From: Terriglobus aquaticus
GTDB lineage: Bacteria; Acidobacteriota; Terriglobia; Terriglobales; Acidobacteriaceae
Assembly (NCBI RefSeq): GCF_025685415.1
Contig: NZ_JAGSYB010000001.1
Span: 1,116,001 to 1,180,000 of the forward strand
Length of the DNA stretch: 64,000 nucleotides
Reading direction: 5' to 3'
The position numbers and the translations under genes are program-made. This document shows positions 1 through 10,300 of this stretch, piece after piece; within the stretch, counting starts at the first letter, position 1; each line of letters begins with the position of its first letter. The notes below the pieces were generated by a model. It made no database searches. It was not told where the DNA came from and saw only the letters and a list, made by a program, of their open reading frames with translations.

Positions 1-82
1 GCCAAAAACGGTCTGGACGATGCGCATCGGAGCCAGACCCGAGACTAACAGACCCATCCGGGGCGGCCGACATCCCACCCGG

Positions 83-114
83 GCACCATCACCCGTTGCT
101 CCGGGCGATGGTGC
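83..114 (-). terminator. Possible hairpin downstream of the efflux operon
   Basis: Eight-base inverted repeat (GCACCATC at 83-90, GATGGTGC at 107-114) just past the stop of the outer-membrane factor gene. No T-tract follows on the minus strand, so it is at best a weak terminator or a 3' mRNA structure. Confidence 0.25.
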
Positions 115-139
115 ACCCAAGCGAGATGCGGTTAGGCGC

Positions 140-1606
140 TTACACCTTCGGCAACTGCGTCGTGTTCCAGCCACCACCCAGTGCCTTGATCAGAAGAACA
201 CTGGCATCGAGTCGCCGCTGCATGATCACGATTTCATTCCGCTGGTTGTTCAGGGCGGCTGTCTGATACGTGACCACCTGCAGGAACGTATCCACGCCAC
301 CCTGGTATCGAATCTCAAACAGGTTCTGCGATTCCTTCGCGGCGGTGGTTGCGGCGCGCTGCTGTTCCGCCTCGGTCTGCAGCACGCGCAACGCAGCTAG
401 ATTGTCCTCTACCTGTTGAAACGCGCTCAGCGTGGTCTGACGGTACTCCGCAACCGTTTGGTCGTACTGCGCCTGGCTCAGTTCCTTCAACGACCGGCGG
501 CGGCCCCGGTCATACAGAACCTGCGACAGTTGCGGACCAACCGCGAAGTAGCGAGCAGGGAAGCTGAACCAGTTGAGAAGGGAATTGCCGATGAACCCAC
601 CGCTGCCACTGATGGTGAGCGTCGGATAATACGCTGCCTCCGCGATGCCGATCTGCTCGTTGGCGGCAGCCACGCGGCGCTCGTCGGCCGAGATGTCAGG
701 CCGGCGCTCCAGCAGCTCCGAGGGGAGCGCGCCTGGGATGTTGGGCAGATCCGGGGCCTTCAGCGTTGGAGAGGTGGGCGGGATGGTAAGCTCCGCCGGC
801 GCCTTGCCAATGAGCACCGCGATGGCATGTTCGTACTGCGCCCGCTGCTGTTCGAGGTCTGTGCGCTGCACGCGTGCCTGCTGCAATTGGGTTTGTGCCT
901 GCGTGAGATCGCTGTAGGGCGAAACACCGCCCTGGTAGCGATCCTGGGTAAGCTGGACGGCCTGCTGGTAGACCTGGATGGTGCTGTCCAGCAGCGTCTC
1001 CTGCGCGTCTGCGCTCCGCAAGCCGAAATAGTCCATGGCGAGTTCAGCATGGAGGCTAAGCCGGGCGTTCTCCAGGTCACCCGCGGCTGCCTGCGCCTCT
1101 TCGCGGGCCTGCGTCACGCCACGACGGATGCGACCCCAAAGATCCACCTCGTAGTTCAAGTCCACCGGCAGCGAGAACACAGACACGCCGCTGTTCGCAT
1201 TGGCTTGGTTGAAGTACGGCTGGTAGACCGAATCCCGAACGCCCTGAAGGCTAGGCGAGATCGCTATCTGCGGCCCGGACTGCGATCGTGCGAAGCCGAT
1301 CTGAGTGCGAGCCGCACGGAAGTTGGCCTCGGCCGCGACCAGGGTCTGGTTTGCGGTGTCGACCTGCGGCTCCAGCGCATTCAGTTGCGGATCGCCAAAC
1401 ATCGTCCACCAGTCGCCCTTGAGCTGAGCAGCCGAAGGTGTACCGGCCTTCCAACCCTCAAACGATTGAGGTGGTGCCTCCTTGAACGCCGGAGCGGTGG
1501 CGGTTGGGGGCGGAGCGGTGTAGTTCGGACCCACGCGGCAACCGCCCACCAGCACAAGGCTGATGCTGGCCACCGCCGTGGCCAACTGGAGTAGGGAACG
1601 GTTCAT
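140..1606 (-). CDS. RND efflux outer-membrane lipoprotein, OprM/NodT family
   Basis: Outer-membrane channel of a tripartite drug efflux pump, 488 aa, the normal length for OprM/NodT factors. The N-terminus is a lipoprotein signal with lipobox VGGC followed by RVGPNY, the usual start of mature family members. Two outer-membrane-efflux repeats follow, including the family segment SELLERRPDI at about residue 300 and AAYYPTLTISGSGGF shortly after. The ATG overlaps the adaptor stop codon (ATGA), so it is translationally coupled as the last gene of a permease-adaptor-channel operon. The substrate cannot be read from the sequence. Confidence 0.93.
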   Translation of the reverse strand: MNRSLLQLATAVASISLVLVGGCRVGPNYTAPPPTATAPAFKEAPPQSFEGWKAGTPSAAQLKGDWWTMFGDPQLNALEPQVDTANQTLVAAEANFRAARTQIGFARSQSGPQIAISPSLQGVRDSVYQPYFNQANANSGVSVFSLPVDLNYEVDLWGRIRRGVTQAREEAQAAAGDLENARLSLHAELAMDYFGLRSADAQETLLDSTIQVYQQAVQLTQDRYQGGVSPYSDLTQAQTQLQQARVQRTDLEQQRAQYEHAIAVLIGKAPAELTIPPTSPTLKAPDLPNIPGALPSELLERRPDISADERRVAAANEQIGIAEAAYYPTLTISGSGGFIGNSLLNWFSFPARYFAVGPQLSQVLYDRGRRRSLKELSQAQYDQTVAEYRQTTLSAFQQVEDNLAALRVLQTEAEQQRAATTAAKESQNLFEIRYQGGVDTFLQVVTYQTAALNNQRNEIVIMQRRLDASVLLIKALGGGWNTTQLPKV

Positions 1607-3012
1607 CGCGCACCTCCCTGTGTGTCTGCCGCAGCCGCCGCGCTCACTTTGACGGGTTGGCCTTCTGCCAGCGAATCGGACGGGTTGAGAATGACCGAGT
1701 CGGAGGGATGCAGGCCTGCGGTGACCTCGACTGTGGCACCGTAATCATGCCCGATGCGGATCGGCTGCAGGTGGACATGCCCGCTCTGCACCACGCCTAC
1801 CCGCAAGCCTTCGGAACGGAAGAGCAGTGCATTCGAGGGCAGCGTGAGCGACGCATTCATGGCGGGCACCGGCAGGTGGACGAAGGTATACGCGCCAGGC
1901 AATAGGCGCCGGCCCGGATTGTCCAGATCGACCTCAACGCGCAAGGTTCGCGTGGCCGGGTCGATCGAGGTGGCGTTGCGTGCAATGGTGCCCTGGAACT
2001 GTTCGCCAGGCAGAGCGTCGCTGGTCACGGTCACGCTGCCGCCATCGTGCACGTCTTGCGTGTAGACCTCAGGCACCGGAACAAAGACGCGCAGCCGATT
2101 CACGGACGCCATATGGAACAGCTCGCTATGTGGCGTGTTGCTGTCGCCGGCCTGAATGAGCGACCCGATGTCGACGTTGCGGGCAGTGACGATGCCATCA
2201 AAGGGCGCATAGATGCGTTCGAATCCCTGCATCTGCTGCAGCCTTCGCAGGTTCGCCTCGGCTGCTTCCAGCGTCGCCTGGCGGGCGTTCTTGTCGCTCA
2301 GCGCCTGGTCGGTTTCCTGCCGCGAAACAGCGTTCTTGGCCAGCAGGTCCTGCCAGCGCTTGGCCGTGACCTCCGCGATCTGCTCGTTGGCCCTTGCCGT
2401 GGATACCTGGGCCTGCGCCTGCTCCACCTGCTGATCCACTTCCGGCGTCTGCACCACGGCCAACAGTTGGCCCTTGTGCACGGTAGCGCCAATATCTGCG
2501 AACCACTTCTGCAGGTATCCGTCAGTACGTGAGTAGATAGGCGTGTCGATGAATGCCTCGGTGTTTGCCGGCAGCCGAAGCTCCTGGGAACGCGCGCCCA
2601 GGGTGGGGTGTGTGACCGAGACAGTCTCGATCGCGTTCTCGCGCGTCTCGGTCTTCAGCGACGACGCCGCCCGCACGCGGCTCAGCAGGCCGAGCGCGAT
2701 GACCACAACCAGCGCGACACCCGCGACGGCCAGGGCGACAAAAGCTCCGCGGCCCAGCTTACGATTCGGATCGATGGTGACCGTTGGCCCCTCTGCATGG
2801 GTGCTGGCCACAGGTTCGTGCTCGCCGGCTTGTGGAGCGCCTTCGGCAGCTACGGCGGCGCGTTGCTGTTCTGTCTCGGACGGGACGGTGCCGCCGGGAC
2901 GGATATCGTTCGCGTTCGCGCCCTCGTTCATCGCTGGCGTTCTCTCGTGGGAACTCAACGGAGCGTTGCCGCTCTCTGGCCGCGTCAGCGCGTAATCCTC
3001 AAAGTCAGGCAT
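1603..3012 (-). CDS. RND efflux periplasmic adaptor, HlyD/AcrA family
   Basis: Membrane-fusion protein linking the inner-membrane pump to the outer-membrane channel, 469 aa. It has an N-terminal cytoplasmic stretch of about 90 residues, one transmembrane anchor (about 90-110, AVAGVALVVVIALGLL), a barrel-sandwich/lipoyl half with FADIGATVHKGQLLAVV, a coiled-coil hairpin rich in Q, A and E, the second lipoyl half (YAPFDGIVTARNVDIGSLI), and a beta-barrel with LPGAYTFVHLPVP. The start at 3012 overlaps the permease stop by 8 nt. MNEGAN at residue 28 is an alternative start. The long N-terminal extension is typical of acidobacterial and proteobacterial members of this HAE1-linked group. Confidence 0.92.
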   Translation of the reverse strand: MPDFEDYALTRPESGNAPLSSHERTPAMNEGANANDIRPGGTVPSETEQQRAAVAAEGAPQAGEHEPVASTHAEGPTVTIDPNRKLGRGAFVALAVAGVALVVVIALGLLSRVRAASSLKTETRENAIETVSVTHPTLGARSQELRLPANTEAFIDTPIYSRTDGYLQKWFADIGATVHKGQLLAVVQTPEVDQQVEQAQAQVSTARANEQIAEVTAKRWQDLLAKNAVSRQETDQALSDKNARQATLEAAEANLRRLQQMQGFERIYAPFDGIVTARNVDIGSLIQAGDSNTPHSELFHMASVNRLRVFVPVPEVYTQDVHDGGSVTVTSDALPGEQFQGTIARNATSIDPATRTLRVEVDLDNPGRRLLPGAYTFVHLPVPAMNASLTLPSNALLFRSEGLRVGVVQSGHVHLQPIRIGHDYGATVEVTAGLHPSDSVILNPSDSLAEGQPVKVSAAAAADTQGGAR

Positions 3013-6000
3013 GGGCTACTTCTCCGGAAGTGGTACTGTGTGCAGATTCTTTCTTGCCCTTCGCGGCGCCATGCAGCATGGCGAACACGGCCGGCACAAA
3101 GGCAAGGGTGGCCACGGTTGCGCAAAGCAGGCCACCAATCACGGCGCGTCCCAGTGGCGCATTCTGCTCGCCGCCTTCGCCCAGGCCCATGGCCATCGGA
3201 ACCATGCCGATGATCATGGCGAGTGCCGTCATGCATACGGGGCGGAACCGGGTCGCGCCGGCTTCGATCGCCGAAAGAACCGCGTCTCCGTGCTCGTCCA
3301 GGCGGATCTTGGCAAAGGAAACAACCAGGATGCTGTTTGCGGTGGCGACGCCCATACACATGATGGCGCCCATGAGCGCGGGCACGCTAAGCGTCGTGTG
3401 AGTGACAAATAGGAACAGAACGATGCCGGCCAACGCCGCTGGCAAAGCCGTGATGATGATGAAAGGGTCAAGCCACGACTGGAAGTTGACGACGATCAGC
3501 ATGTAGACCAGCACGATCGCGAAGACCAGTCCACCCAGCAGCGCGGTGTATGACGTCTTCATCGTCTCGACTTGTCCGCGTAGATCCACAAAGGTGCCGC
3601 GCGGCAAAGCCTTGCGATGCCGATCGACAATGCGCTGCACGTCGTTCGCAACAGCACCCAGGTCGCGGCCCTGCACCGAGGCATAAATATCAACGACACG
3701 CCGGATGTTGTAGTGGTTTACCACGGCGGCCTCGTGCCCGCGCGAGATGCTGGTCAGGTCGCCCACGATCTCCGGCGTCGTCCGCTGCTGCGAGGTTACG
3801 GAGTTGACCGGAATGTTCTGGATGTCCTGCAGCGACGTCATGTTGTACTGCGGGTTTTGCGCGACCAGGTTGTAGTTCACGCCGTTCTTCCAGTTCAGAA
3901 AGAACATGGGCGTGAGCTGGAACGAACTGGAGAGGCTGTTCAACATGCTCTGCGAGATGTCGCGGGTGGTATAGCCACCCTGCTCAGCCTTGGTGCGCTC
4001 GATGTTCACGTCGAGCGTTGGGTAGTCCAGCGGTTGCTGAATGCGTACGTCGACCAGGCCGGGCACGTTGCGCAGTTCCGAAAGCATGCTTTGCGCCTGC
4101 GCGGTAGCGCCTTCCATGTCCGAGCTTTGGAACTGCACGTCGATCGGAGCCGGCAGGCCGAAGTTCAAGATCTGCGTCGTGATATCCGCGGGCAGGAAGT
4201 AGAACGTGGTGCCAGGAAACTGCCGGGGCAGCTTCTGCCGCAGCGCCGCAACGTAGTCGGCGGTGGGGTGATGCTTTTCCGTAAGCCCCACGAAAATGTC
4301 GCCGTCGCCCGCACCCACGATTCCGTTGGTCAAGTGCATGGTGTTCATGGCGCTGTAGGGCATGCCCAGGTTGTCCAGCACACTTTCAACTTCGCCAGGG
4401 GCCACAGTCTCCCGGATAGATTGCTCCACCTGGTCCGCCAGCCGCGCCGTCTCTTCAATGCGGGTGCCAGTCCTGGCGCGAATGTGCAGCGTGAACTGTC
4501 CCGAGTCGGAGCTGGGAAAGAAGTCCTGGCCGAGGAAGGGCACCAGCAGCATCGCCAACACGCATCCGCCCAGAAAGACGGGAAGGAATATGCGCCGCGA
4601 CAGCACCAGCCGAGTCAACAGGAATTCGTAGCCGGAGCGAAGACGTTCGAACCCGCGTTCGAACCCTCGCTGGAAGTTGACCAGGGGATTGCGCGAGGGA
4701 GCCGTGTTCTTGTGGCGCAACAGGTACATGGCCAGCGTGGGCACCAGGGTTCGCGACAGGATGTACGACGCGATCATGGCAAAGATGACCGCCTCGGCCA
4801 GCGGCGCGAACAGATAGCGCGCAACACCACTCAGAAAGAACATCGGTAGAAACACGATGCAGATACAGAGCGTGGAAACGAGCGCAGGTACAGCGATCTG
4901 TGCCGCGCCGTCGAGAATCGCATCCCGCAGTTCGTAGCCCTCTTCCAGGAAGCGCTCAATGTTCTCCAGCGTCACCGTTGCGTCGTCGACCAGGATGCCG
5001 ACCGCCAGCGCAAGTCCGCCCAGCGTCATCGTGTTGATCGTCTCGCCAAGGAAGCTCAGCACAATCACCGACGTGAGGATCGACAGCGGAATGGAGACCG
5101 CGATGATCAGCGTGGATCGCCACGATCCGAGGAAGAGGAGAATCATCAACCCGGTCAGCGAGGCCGCGATCACCGCCTCACGCACCACGCCAGAGATCGC
5201 TCCGCGCACGAAGACGCTCTGGTCGTTCAGCGGAGTCAGCTTCAGGCCCGCCGGGGCAATCTGCAGAGCTCGCGGCAATAACTTGTTGATGCCGGTAACA
5301 ACATCCAGCGTGGACGCTGTGCCGGCCTTCAGCACAGACAAGAGAACGCCGCGATGGCCATCCTGGCGCACGATGTTCGTCTGGTACGCAGCGCCGCTGC
5401 TTACCGTGGCCACGTCGCGCACATAGACCATGGCGCCGTTCACCTGCTTGATCGGCATCAAGCTGATTTCGTCGATCGTGTGCGGCGCAGCATTGCTGCG
5501 AACGTCGTACTCCAGCGGTCCAATCTTCGCGGTGCCGCTGGGCATCACCACGTTCTGTGCGTTCATGGCGTTCAGCAGGTCACCCGGTGAGACACCCTTG
5601 GCCTGCATTTTCGCCTGATCCATGCTCACGGTGATCTGCGGCGATTTGCCGCCGTACGCCTGCGGCAGCACCGCGCCGGCGACCGTGACCAATTGCGGCC
5701 GCACGGTGTTCTGCGCAATGTCGTTCAGTTGCTGCTCGTTCAGGTTGTTGCCTGACACACCGATCTGCAGAATCGGAACGCTGCTGGCACTGAAGTTGAT
5801 GATCTCCGGTGGGAGGATGCCCGGTGGCAACTGACGCAGCAGATACTGCGAGGCCGCCGTCACCTGTGCGTTCGCCGTGTCCAGGCTGGCGCCCGGCTGC
5901 AGGTAGATCTTGACCACCGAGGTGCCGTTGTAGCTAGTCGACTCGGTGTGCTGGATGTTGTCGACCAGCGTGGTCAGCGCCTTCTCGTAGGGCGTCGTCA

Positions 6001-6187
6001 GCCTGCCCTCAATCTCTTCCGCATTCAACCCGGTGTACTGCCACGCCACGGCAACCACCGGAATGTTGATGTTGGGGAAGATGTCGGTCGGCGTGCGCAG
6101 AATCACGACAGGGCTGAGGATGAGGATGAGGATCGCTAACACGATGAACGTGTATGGGCGATTCAAGGCGATTTTGACAATCCACAT
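3005..6187 (-). CDS. RND multidrug efflux permease, HAE1 family
   Basis: Proton-driven inner-membrane pump, 1060 aa, with the AcrB-type 12-helix layout. It begins MWIVKIALNRPYTF, a normal start in which helix 1 follows immediately. TM4 carries the proton-relay pair in GILVDDATVTLENIER (about residue 400), which places it in the hydrophobic/amphiphilic efflux (HAE) class rather than the metal class. Large periplasmic loops follow TM1 and TM7. It is the first gene of the operon; the adaptor start overlaps its stop. A LysR regulator is transcribed divergently from 145 bp away and probably controls it. Confidence 0.94.
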   Translation of the reverse strand: MWIVKIALNRPYTFIVLAILILILSPVVILRTPTDIFPNINIPVVAVAWQYTGLNAEEIEGRLTTPYEKALTTLVDNIQHTESTSYNGTSVVKIYLQPGASLDTANAQVTAASQYLLRQLPPGILPPEIINFSASSVPILQIGVSGNNLNEQQLNDIAQNTVRPQLVTVAGAVLPQAYGGKSPQITVSMDQAKMQAKGVSPGDLLNAMNAQNVVMPSGTAKIGPLEYDVRSNAAPHTIDEISLMPIKQVNGAMVYVRDVATVSSGAAYQTNIVRQDGHRGVLLSVLKAGTASTLDVVTGINKLLPRALQIAPAGLKLTPLNDQSVFVRGAISGVVREAVIAASLTGLMILLFLGSWRSTLIIAVSIPLSILTSVIVLSFLGETINTMTLGGLALAVGILVDDATVTLENIERFLEEGYELRDAILDGAAQIAVPALVSTLCICIVFLPMFFLSGVARYLFAPLAEAVIFAMIASYILSRTLVPTLAMYLLRHKNTAPSRNPLVNFQRGFERGFERLRSGYEFLLTRLVLSRRIFLPVFLGGCVLAMLLVPFLGQDFFPSSDSGQFTLHIRARTGTRIEETARLADQVEQSIRETVAPGEVESVLDNLGMPYSAMNTMHLTNGIVGAGDGDIFVGLTEKHHPTADYVAALRQKLPRQFPGTTFYFLPADITTQILNFGLPAPIDVQFQSSDMEGATAQAQSMLSELRNVPGLVDVRIQQPLDYPTLDVNIERTKAEQGGYTTRDISQSMLNSLSSSFQLTPMFFLNWKNGVNYNLVAQNPQYNMTSLQDIQNIPVNSVTSQQRTTPEIVGDLTSISRGHEAAVVNHYNIRRVVDIYASVQGRDLGAVANDVQRIVDRHRKALPRGTFVDLRGQVETMKTSYTALLGGLVFAIVLVYMLIVVNFQSWLDPFIIITALPAALAGIVLFLFVTHTTLSVPALMGAIMCMGVATANSILVVSFAKIRLDEHGDAVLSAIEAGATRFRPVCMTALAMIIGMVPMAMGLGEGGEQNAPLGRAVIGGLLCATVATLAFVPAVFAMLHGAAKGKKESAHSTTSGEVAHA

Positions 6188-6331
6188 GCGAAAACCCCTG
6201 CCCAGCGGTCGACGTCATCGGAAATACCGCTGTCTCTATTAGAAGGCCCGCAGTGTGTTTCGTTCCATCCTTTGTTCCGGCAGAGCCCATCGGTTTTTCC
6301 GCTCAATCTGAGAGTTACACTGCTTTGGACG
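6188..6331. promoter_or_regulatory. Divergent promoter region, RND operon and LysR gene
   Basis: 144 bp separate the permease start (minus) from the LysR start (plus). LysR regulators usually bind such divergent spacers at T-N11-A dyads. I could not assign a convincing box or -35/-10 pair by eye, so the call rests on gene arrangement. Confidence 0.5.
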
Positions 6332-7276
6332 ATGGAGCTACGACATCTCAGATATTTCGTTGCGGTGGCAGAAACCGGCGGTTTCAGCGCAGCTTCTCGC
6401 GCTCTGCACGTGTCACAGTCGGCCATCAGTGAACAGATTGCGGACCTGGAGGACGAAGTCGAGGTCCCGCTGCTTCATCGGAAAAATCGAACAACCACAC
6501 TGACGGCCTACGGCGAAGTCTTCCTGGAGCGGTCGCGCGACATCCTCCGCATGTCAGAGCAAGCCATTCAATTGACTCGCAGTGCGTACCGAGGCGAGAC
6601 GGGTCGCCTGACCATAGGTTTTTTCGTCGGCGGTGTCCGTCACTGGTTCCCGCAGTGGATTCGCCAGTTCCGCAGGCGTTATCCATCCGTCACGGTTTCG
6701 CTCGTCGAGATGCCACCGACCGCGCAACACGCCGCTCTGCTGAGCGGAACCATCGACGTGGCGTTCACTCGACCCGTGCCCGCCGCCCTGCGATCTGACC
6801 TCCGTACCGAGCAGCTCTACAGCGAAGATCTGGTCGCCGTGCTTCCGCGACAGCACAGCATGGCCGCTATGAAGAACCTGAAAATGCGCGAACTGGAAGG
6901 GCAGCGTTTTGTCATGAACGAGCGCGCCAACTCGCCAGCCGTTTTCGACAAGGTGCTTTCGTTGTGTGCCGATGCGGGCTTTTCGCCACAGATTGTGACC
7001 CAGGCTTCGGTCTCCTCCGGAGTGATCGCCCTGGTGGAGGCGGGCGAGGGAATCGGCGTACTGCCCCGCGGCTCGGAGCAGCTTGGATCGCACGATGTCG
7101 TGTTCACGCCGCTCGCAGACGAGGGTGCCACCGTTGACCTAGTGATGGCGTGGCCGGCCAGACGCGATGATGCTGTGCTGCACCAGTTCGTCGAACTGGT
7201 GCGCAGCGCCGTACGAAGCAAGGCCTTCCCCGCCAGAACTGCAGTGAAACGAGCTTCACGACAGGACGCTCCCTAG
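6332..7276 (+). CDS. LysR-family transcriptional regulator
   Basis: 314 aa from ATG 6332, chosen because MELRHLRYFVAVAETGGFSA is the canonical LysR N-terminus; an upstream in-frame extension of 20 residues looks untranslated. Winged HTH at about 1-60 (AASRALHVSQSAISEQIADLE), then the type 2 periplasmic-binding-like effector domain at about 90-295 (GRLTIGFFVGG near its start, GEGIGVLPRG near its end). It stands divergent from the RND operon, so efflux control in response to a small molecule is likely. The effector is unknown. Confidence 0.92.
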   Translation: MELRHLRYFVAVAETGGFSAASRALHVSQSAISEQIADLEDEVEVPLLHRKNRTTTLTAYGEVFLERSRDILRMSEQAIQLTRSAYRGETGRLTIGFFVGGVRHWFPQWIRQFRRRYPSVTVSLVEMPPTAQHAALLSGTIDVAFTRPVPAALRSDLRTEQLYSEDLVAVLPRQHSMAAMKNLKMRELEGQRFVMNERANSPAVFDKVLSLCADAGFSPQIVTQASVSSGVIALVEAGEGIGVLPRGSEQLGSHDVVFTPLADEGATVDLVMAWPARRDDAVLHQFVELVRSAVRSKAFPARTAVKRASRQDAP

Positions 7277-7321
7277 CACGTCGCAAGCATAAGAGGCGCA
7301 GCCGTGGGACGGCCTTGAGGT

Positions 7322-10300
7322 CTATCGGGAAACGAAGCTGGTCTGCCCCGATCCGATCTCGGCCGTCGCTCCCGGCAGCGGCGATCCATCCTGCAGGTAG
7401 TGGCCCTCGGGTGCTGCCGGCAAACGCACCGTTGCCGTGGTATTTGCGGGCAGTCGCACCGTCATGGCAAAGCTTCCATCCGCGCTTCGCGTCCAGTCCG
7501 TCACCACGGTGCCGTATGGCGAATCGAACTCAGTGCGGGCATGGGCCAGCGCCGCGTCGATCACCGGCGCGATCACCAGGTGATGGTAGCCGGGGTGCTG
7601 TTCGTCCGTTGCTATGCCGGACACGCGGCTGTACACCCACGCCATCACCGAGCCAAACGCGTAGTGGTTGTAGGAGTTCATGCCCGGATCGCCCGTGTCC
7701 CCATTCCAGCGCTCCCACCAGGTCGTCGCTCCCTTGCGAACCATGTATCCCCACGAGGGATAGGTATCGCTGAGCAGCAGTTGATAGGCCACGTCGCCGC
7801 GGCCCTCGCGATCGAGCACGGTAAGCAGGAACGGCGTTCCGAGGAAGCCGGTCGTCAGATGATTGCCGTGGCTCTGGATGTCTGCCACGAGACGCCGGAC
7901 CATTGCGGCGCGCTCCGCAGGTTCCGCCATGCCCGTATACAGCGAAAGCACGTACGCGGTCTGAGTATTGCCCGTAACTCCACCTTCTTTGCCGATGTAA
8001 GCGGAACGATAGCTGGCGCGCAGCCTGCGATACAGCGCGGCATACCGATCGGCTTCATCAGTCCGTTGCGTCGCGCGCGCCATCGCCTCCATTTGCCTTG
8101 TGATTAAGGCCCAGTAGGCCGTAGCCACCAGATCCGACGGCGTATGTGGATCGGGTGCAAGCCAATCTGCGTAATTGGGTCCCAGGTCCTTCCGGCGCAG
8201 ACCGTCCGGGTTGGATCGCTCGATGAATTGCATCCATCGCTCCATCGCGTCCCAGTTACGGTCGATCACGCTGCGGTCGCCATACTGCTGCCAAGTCGCG
8301 TACGGAACCAGAACGCCCGCGTCGCCCCACCCAGGCGCGCCGGTTCCTTCCGGCCCTACCCGCAGCAGGTTGGGCGAAATGTTCATGAAAACTCCGCGCG
8401 CATCCTGCGCATCGGTCACATCGTCCATGAACTTACGTGAGAACGCGTCGATGTCGTAGTTGTACGATCCCGTTCGCCAAAACACTCCGGCATCGCCCAT
8501 CCAGCCCATGCGCTCGTCGCGTTGCGGGCAGTCTGTGGGTATGGAAACGAAGTTGCCGCGCTGTCCCCACAGGCCAAGCTGAAACATGCCGTTCAGCAGC
8601 GTGCTCGAGCTGCTGAAGCGCATGGAAGGGGACTGCGGCAGGCTGTTCTCCACCTCTCCAACGATGGTGTCTAGCCCGGCGTCCGCGGCAAGTCCATCAA
8701 CCTGCACATAGCGGAAGCCGTGGAAGGTGAAGACCGGCGTCCACTCTTCCCATCCGCCGCCGCGCAGGGTGTACTCGTCCGTTGCATCGGCGTTGCGTAG
8801 ATTCTCGGTGTACACCGTGCCATCGGGCTGCAGGCGCTCCGCAAAGCGCAGGCGAATGGTGCGGCCGCGTTCGCCGCGAACCCGCAGGCGCACCACTCCC
8901 ACCATGTTCTGGCCCATGTCGAAGACCTTGGCAGAGGTTTGCGCGCCGGCAACCTGCACGTCCTTCACCGCGACCGGCTTCAGCGATTGCTCCACGTGCG
9001 GAGGCAGGTCGGCTTCGGCAGTAATTGCAATCTGCTGCGGAGCATCGCCAACCTGAACAGGTTGCCAACCGGCGGTGTTCGTGAACGGCTGCCGATTCCA
9101 GCCATTCTGCGCAAGCCGCGCATCGTAACTTTCCCCGCCATAGATTTCCGAAGAGTCGGTGGCATCGCGGGCTCCCATCCAGCTTGCGTCGGTAACAACA
9201 GTCTGCCGGTGACCATCGCGCAACGTCAGTACGAGTTCGGCTCGGACCATATCCGGGCCGGGATAGTCGCGCAAGCCAGCCCACAGCAGCGGGCTGCTGT
9301 GCCATCCCCCACCCAACTGGATGCCGAACGCATTTCTGCCGGAGTGGACCAGGTCGGTGACATCGTAGGTCTGGTAGAGCACACGTTTGTGGAAGTCGGT
9401 GAAGCCTGGCGTGAGCACATCATGGCCAACGGCAACACCGTTCAGCGACGCGCGGTAGGCACCCAGCGCGGTGATGTAAAGCCGCGCGGAGAGCACACCT
9501 GCAGGCGCGCTGAACCCTTTCCGCAACAGCGAGACCTCCGTCGAAATTCGGTCGGGAGCTGCAATCATCTTTCGACGGTCAGAACCCGTGCTGACCTGCA
9601 AAGAGCTGAGCGGACCGACAACATCGGCGGCCTGCCACGCGGCACCCGAGCCAGAGCGCGCCTGCCACGCTCCATCTGTCACCACGGTTCGTGTGCGCTT
9701 GTTCGCCTCCCGCAGGAAGATCGCCGCCGCGAAGGCGTTCGCATTGGTTGCAGCATCGTGAATGCCACGAGCGGTAGTGTGAACGACGATCTCGTTATCG
9801 CCGCTCGCACCGGCACCGAAGCGCAAAGCACGCAGAATGTTTTCGCGGTCGAACGAACTCCAATCCTGCTTGTGGCCGGTCGTCTGGCCGTTGACCTCTG
9901 CGGTGAAGGTGCCGCCCGAAAGGCAATGGAGCACCGCGGATTCGGGCTCGCTGTCCAGATGAAGGGTGAGCCGAAAGTCCGCCTGCTGATGATCCGCAAC
10001 GGCTCGCGGATCGCCTTGGGGCAGCCACAGCCACCGGATATTCTGAATGGCTTGTCGTTCGACAGGATCGTCGTATCGAATCCAGCGGGCCTGCCACGCG
10101 CTACCCATCAGCCCTGTTTCCCACCAGGCGTGTTCGGCGGAGACCTGTTCCACGTGCGCCTGGTCCCAGGTATGGACACGCCAGTAATATCGTGTGCGCG
10201 GTTGCAGCGGCTTGCCACGGTAGCCGATGCCCAGAGACTCATCGGAAGCGACCTGTCCGCTGTCCCACAGGTCGGCTTTGCCAGCCGCAAGAGCTGCCGC

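Noticed and set aside
3617-4849. 410-codon plus-strand frame within the RND permease
   Set aside because: Antisense shadow of the permease; composition dominated by Arg, Val and His with no family features.
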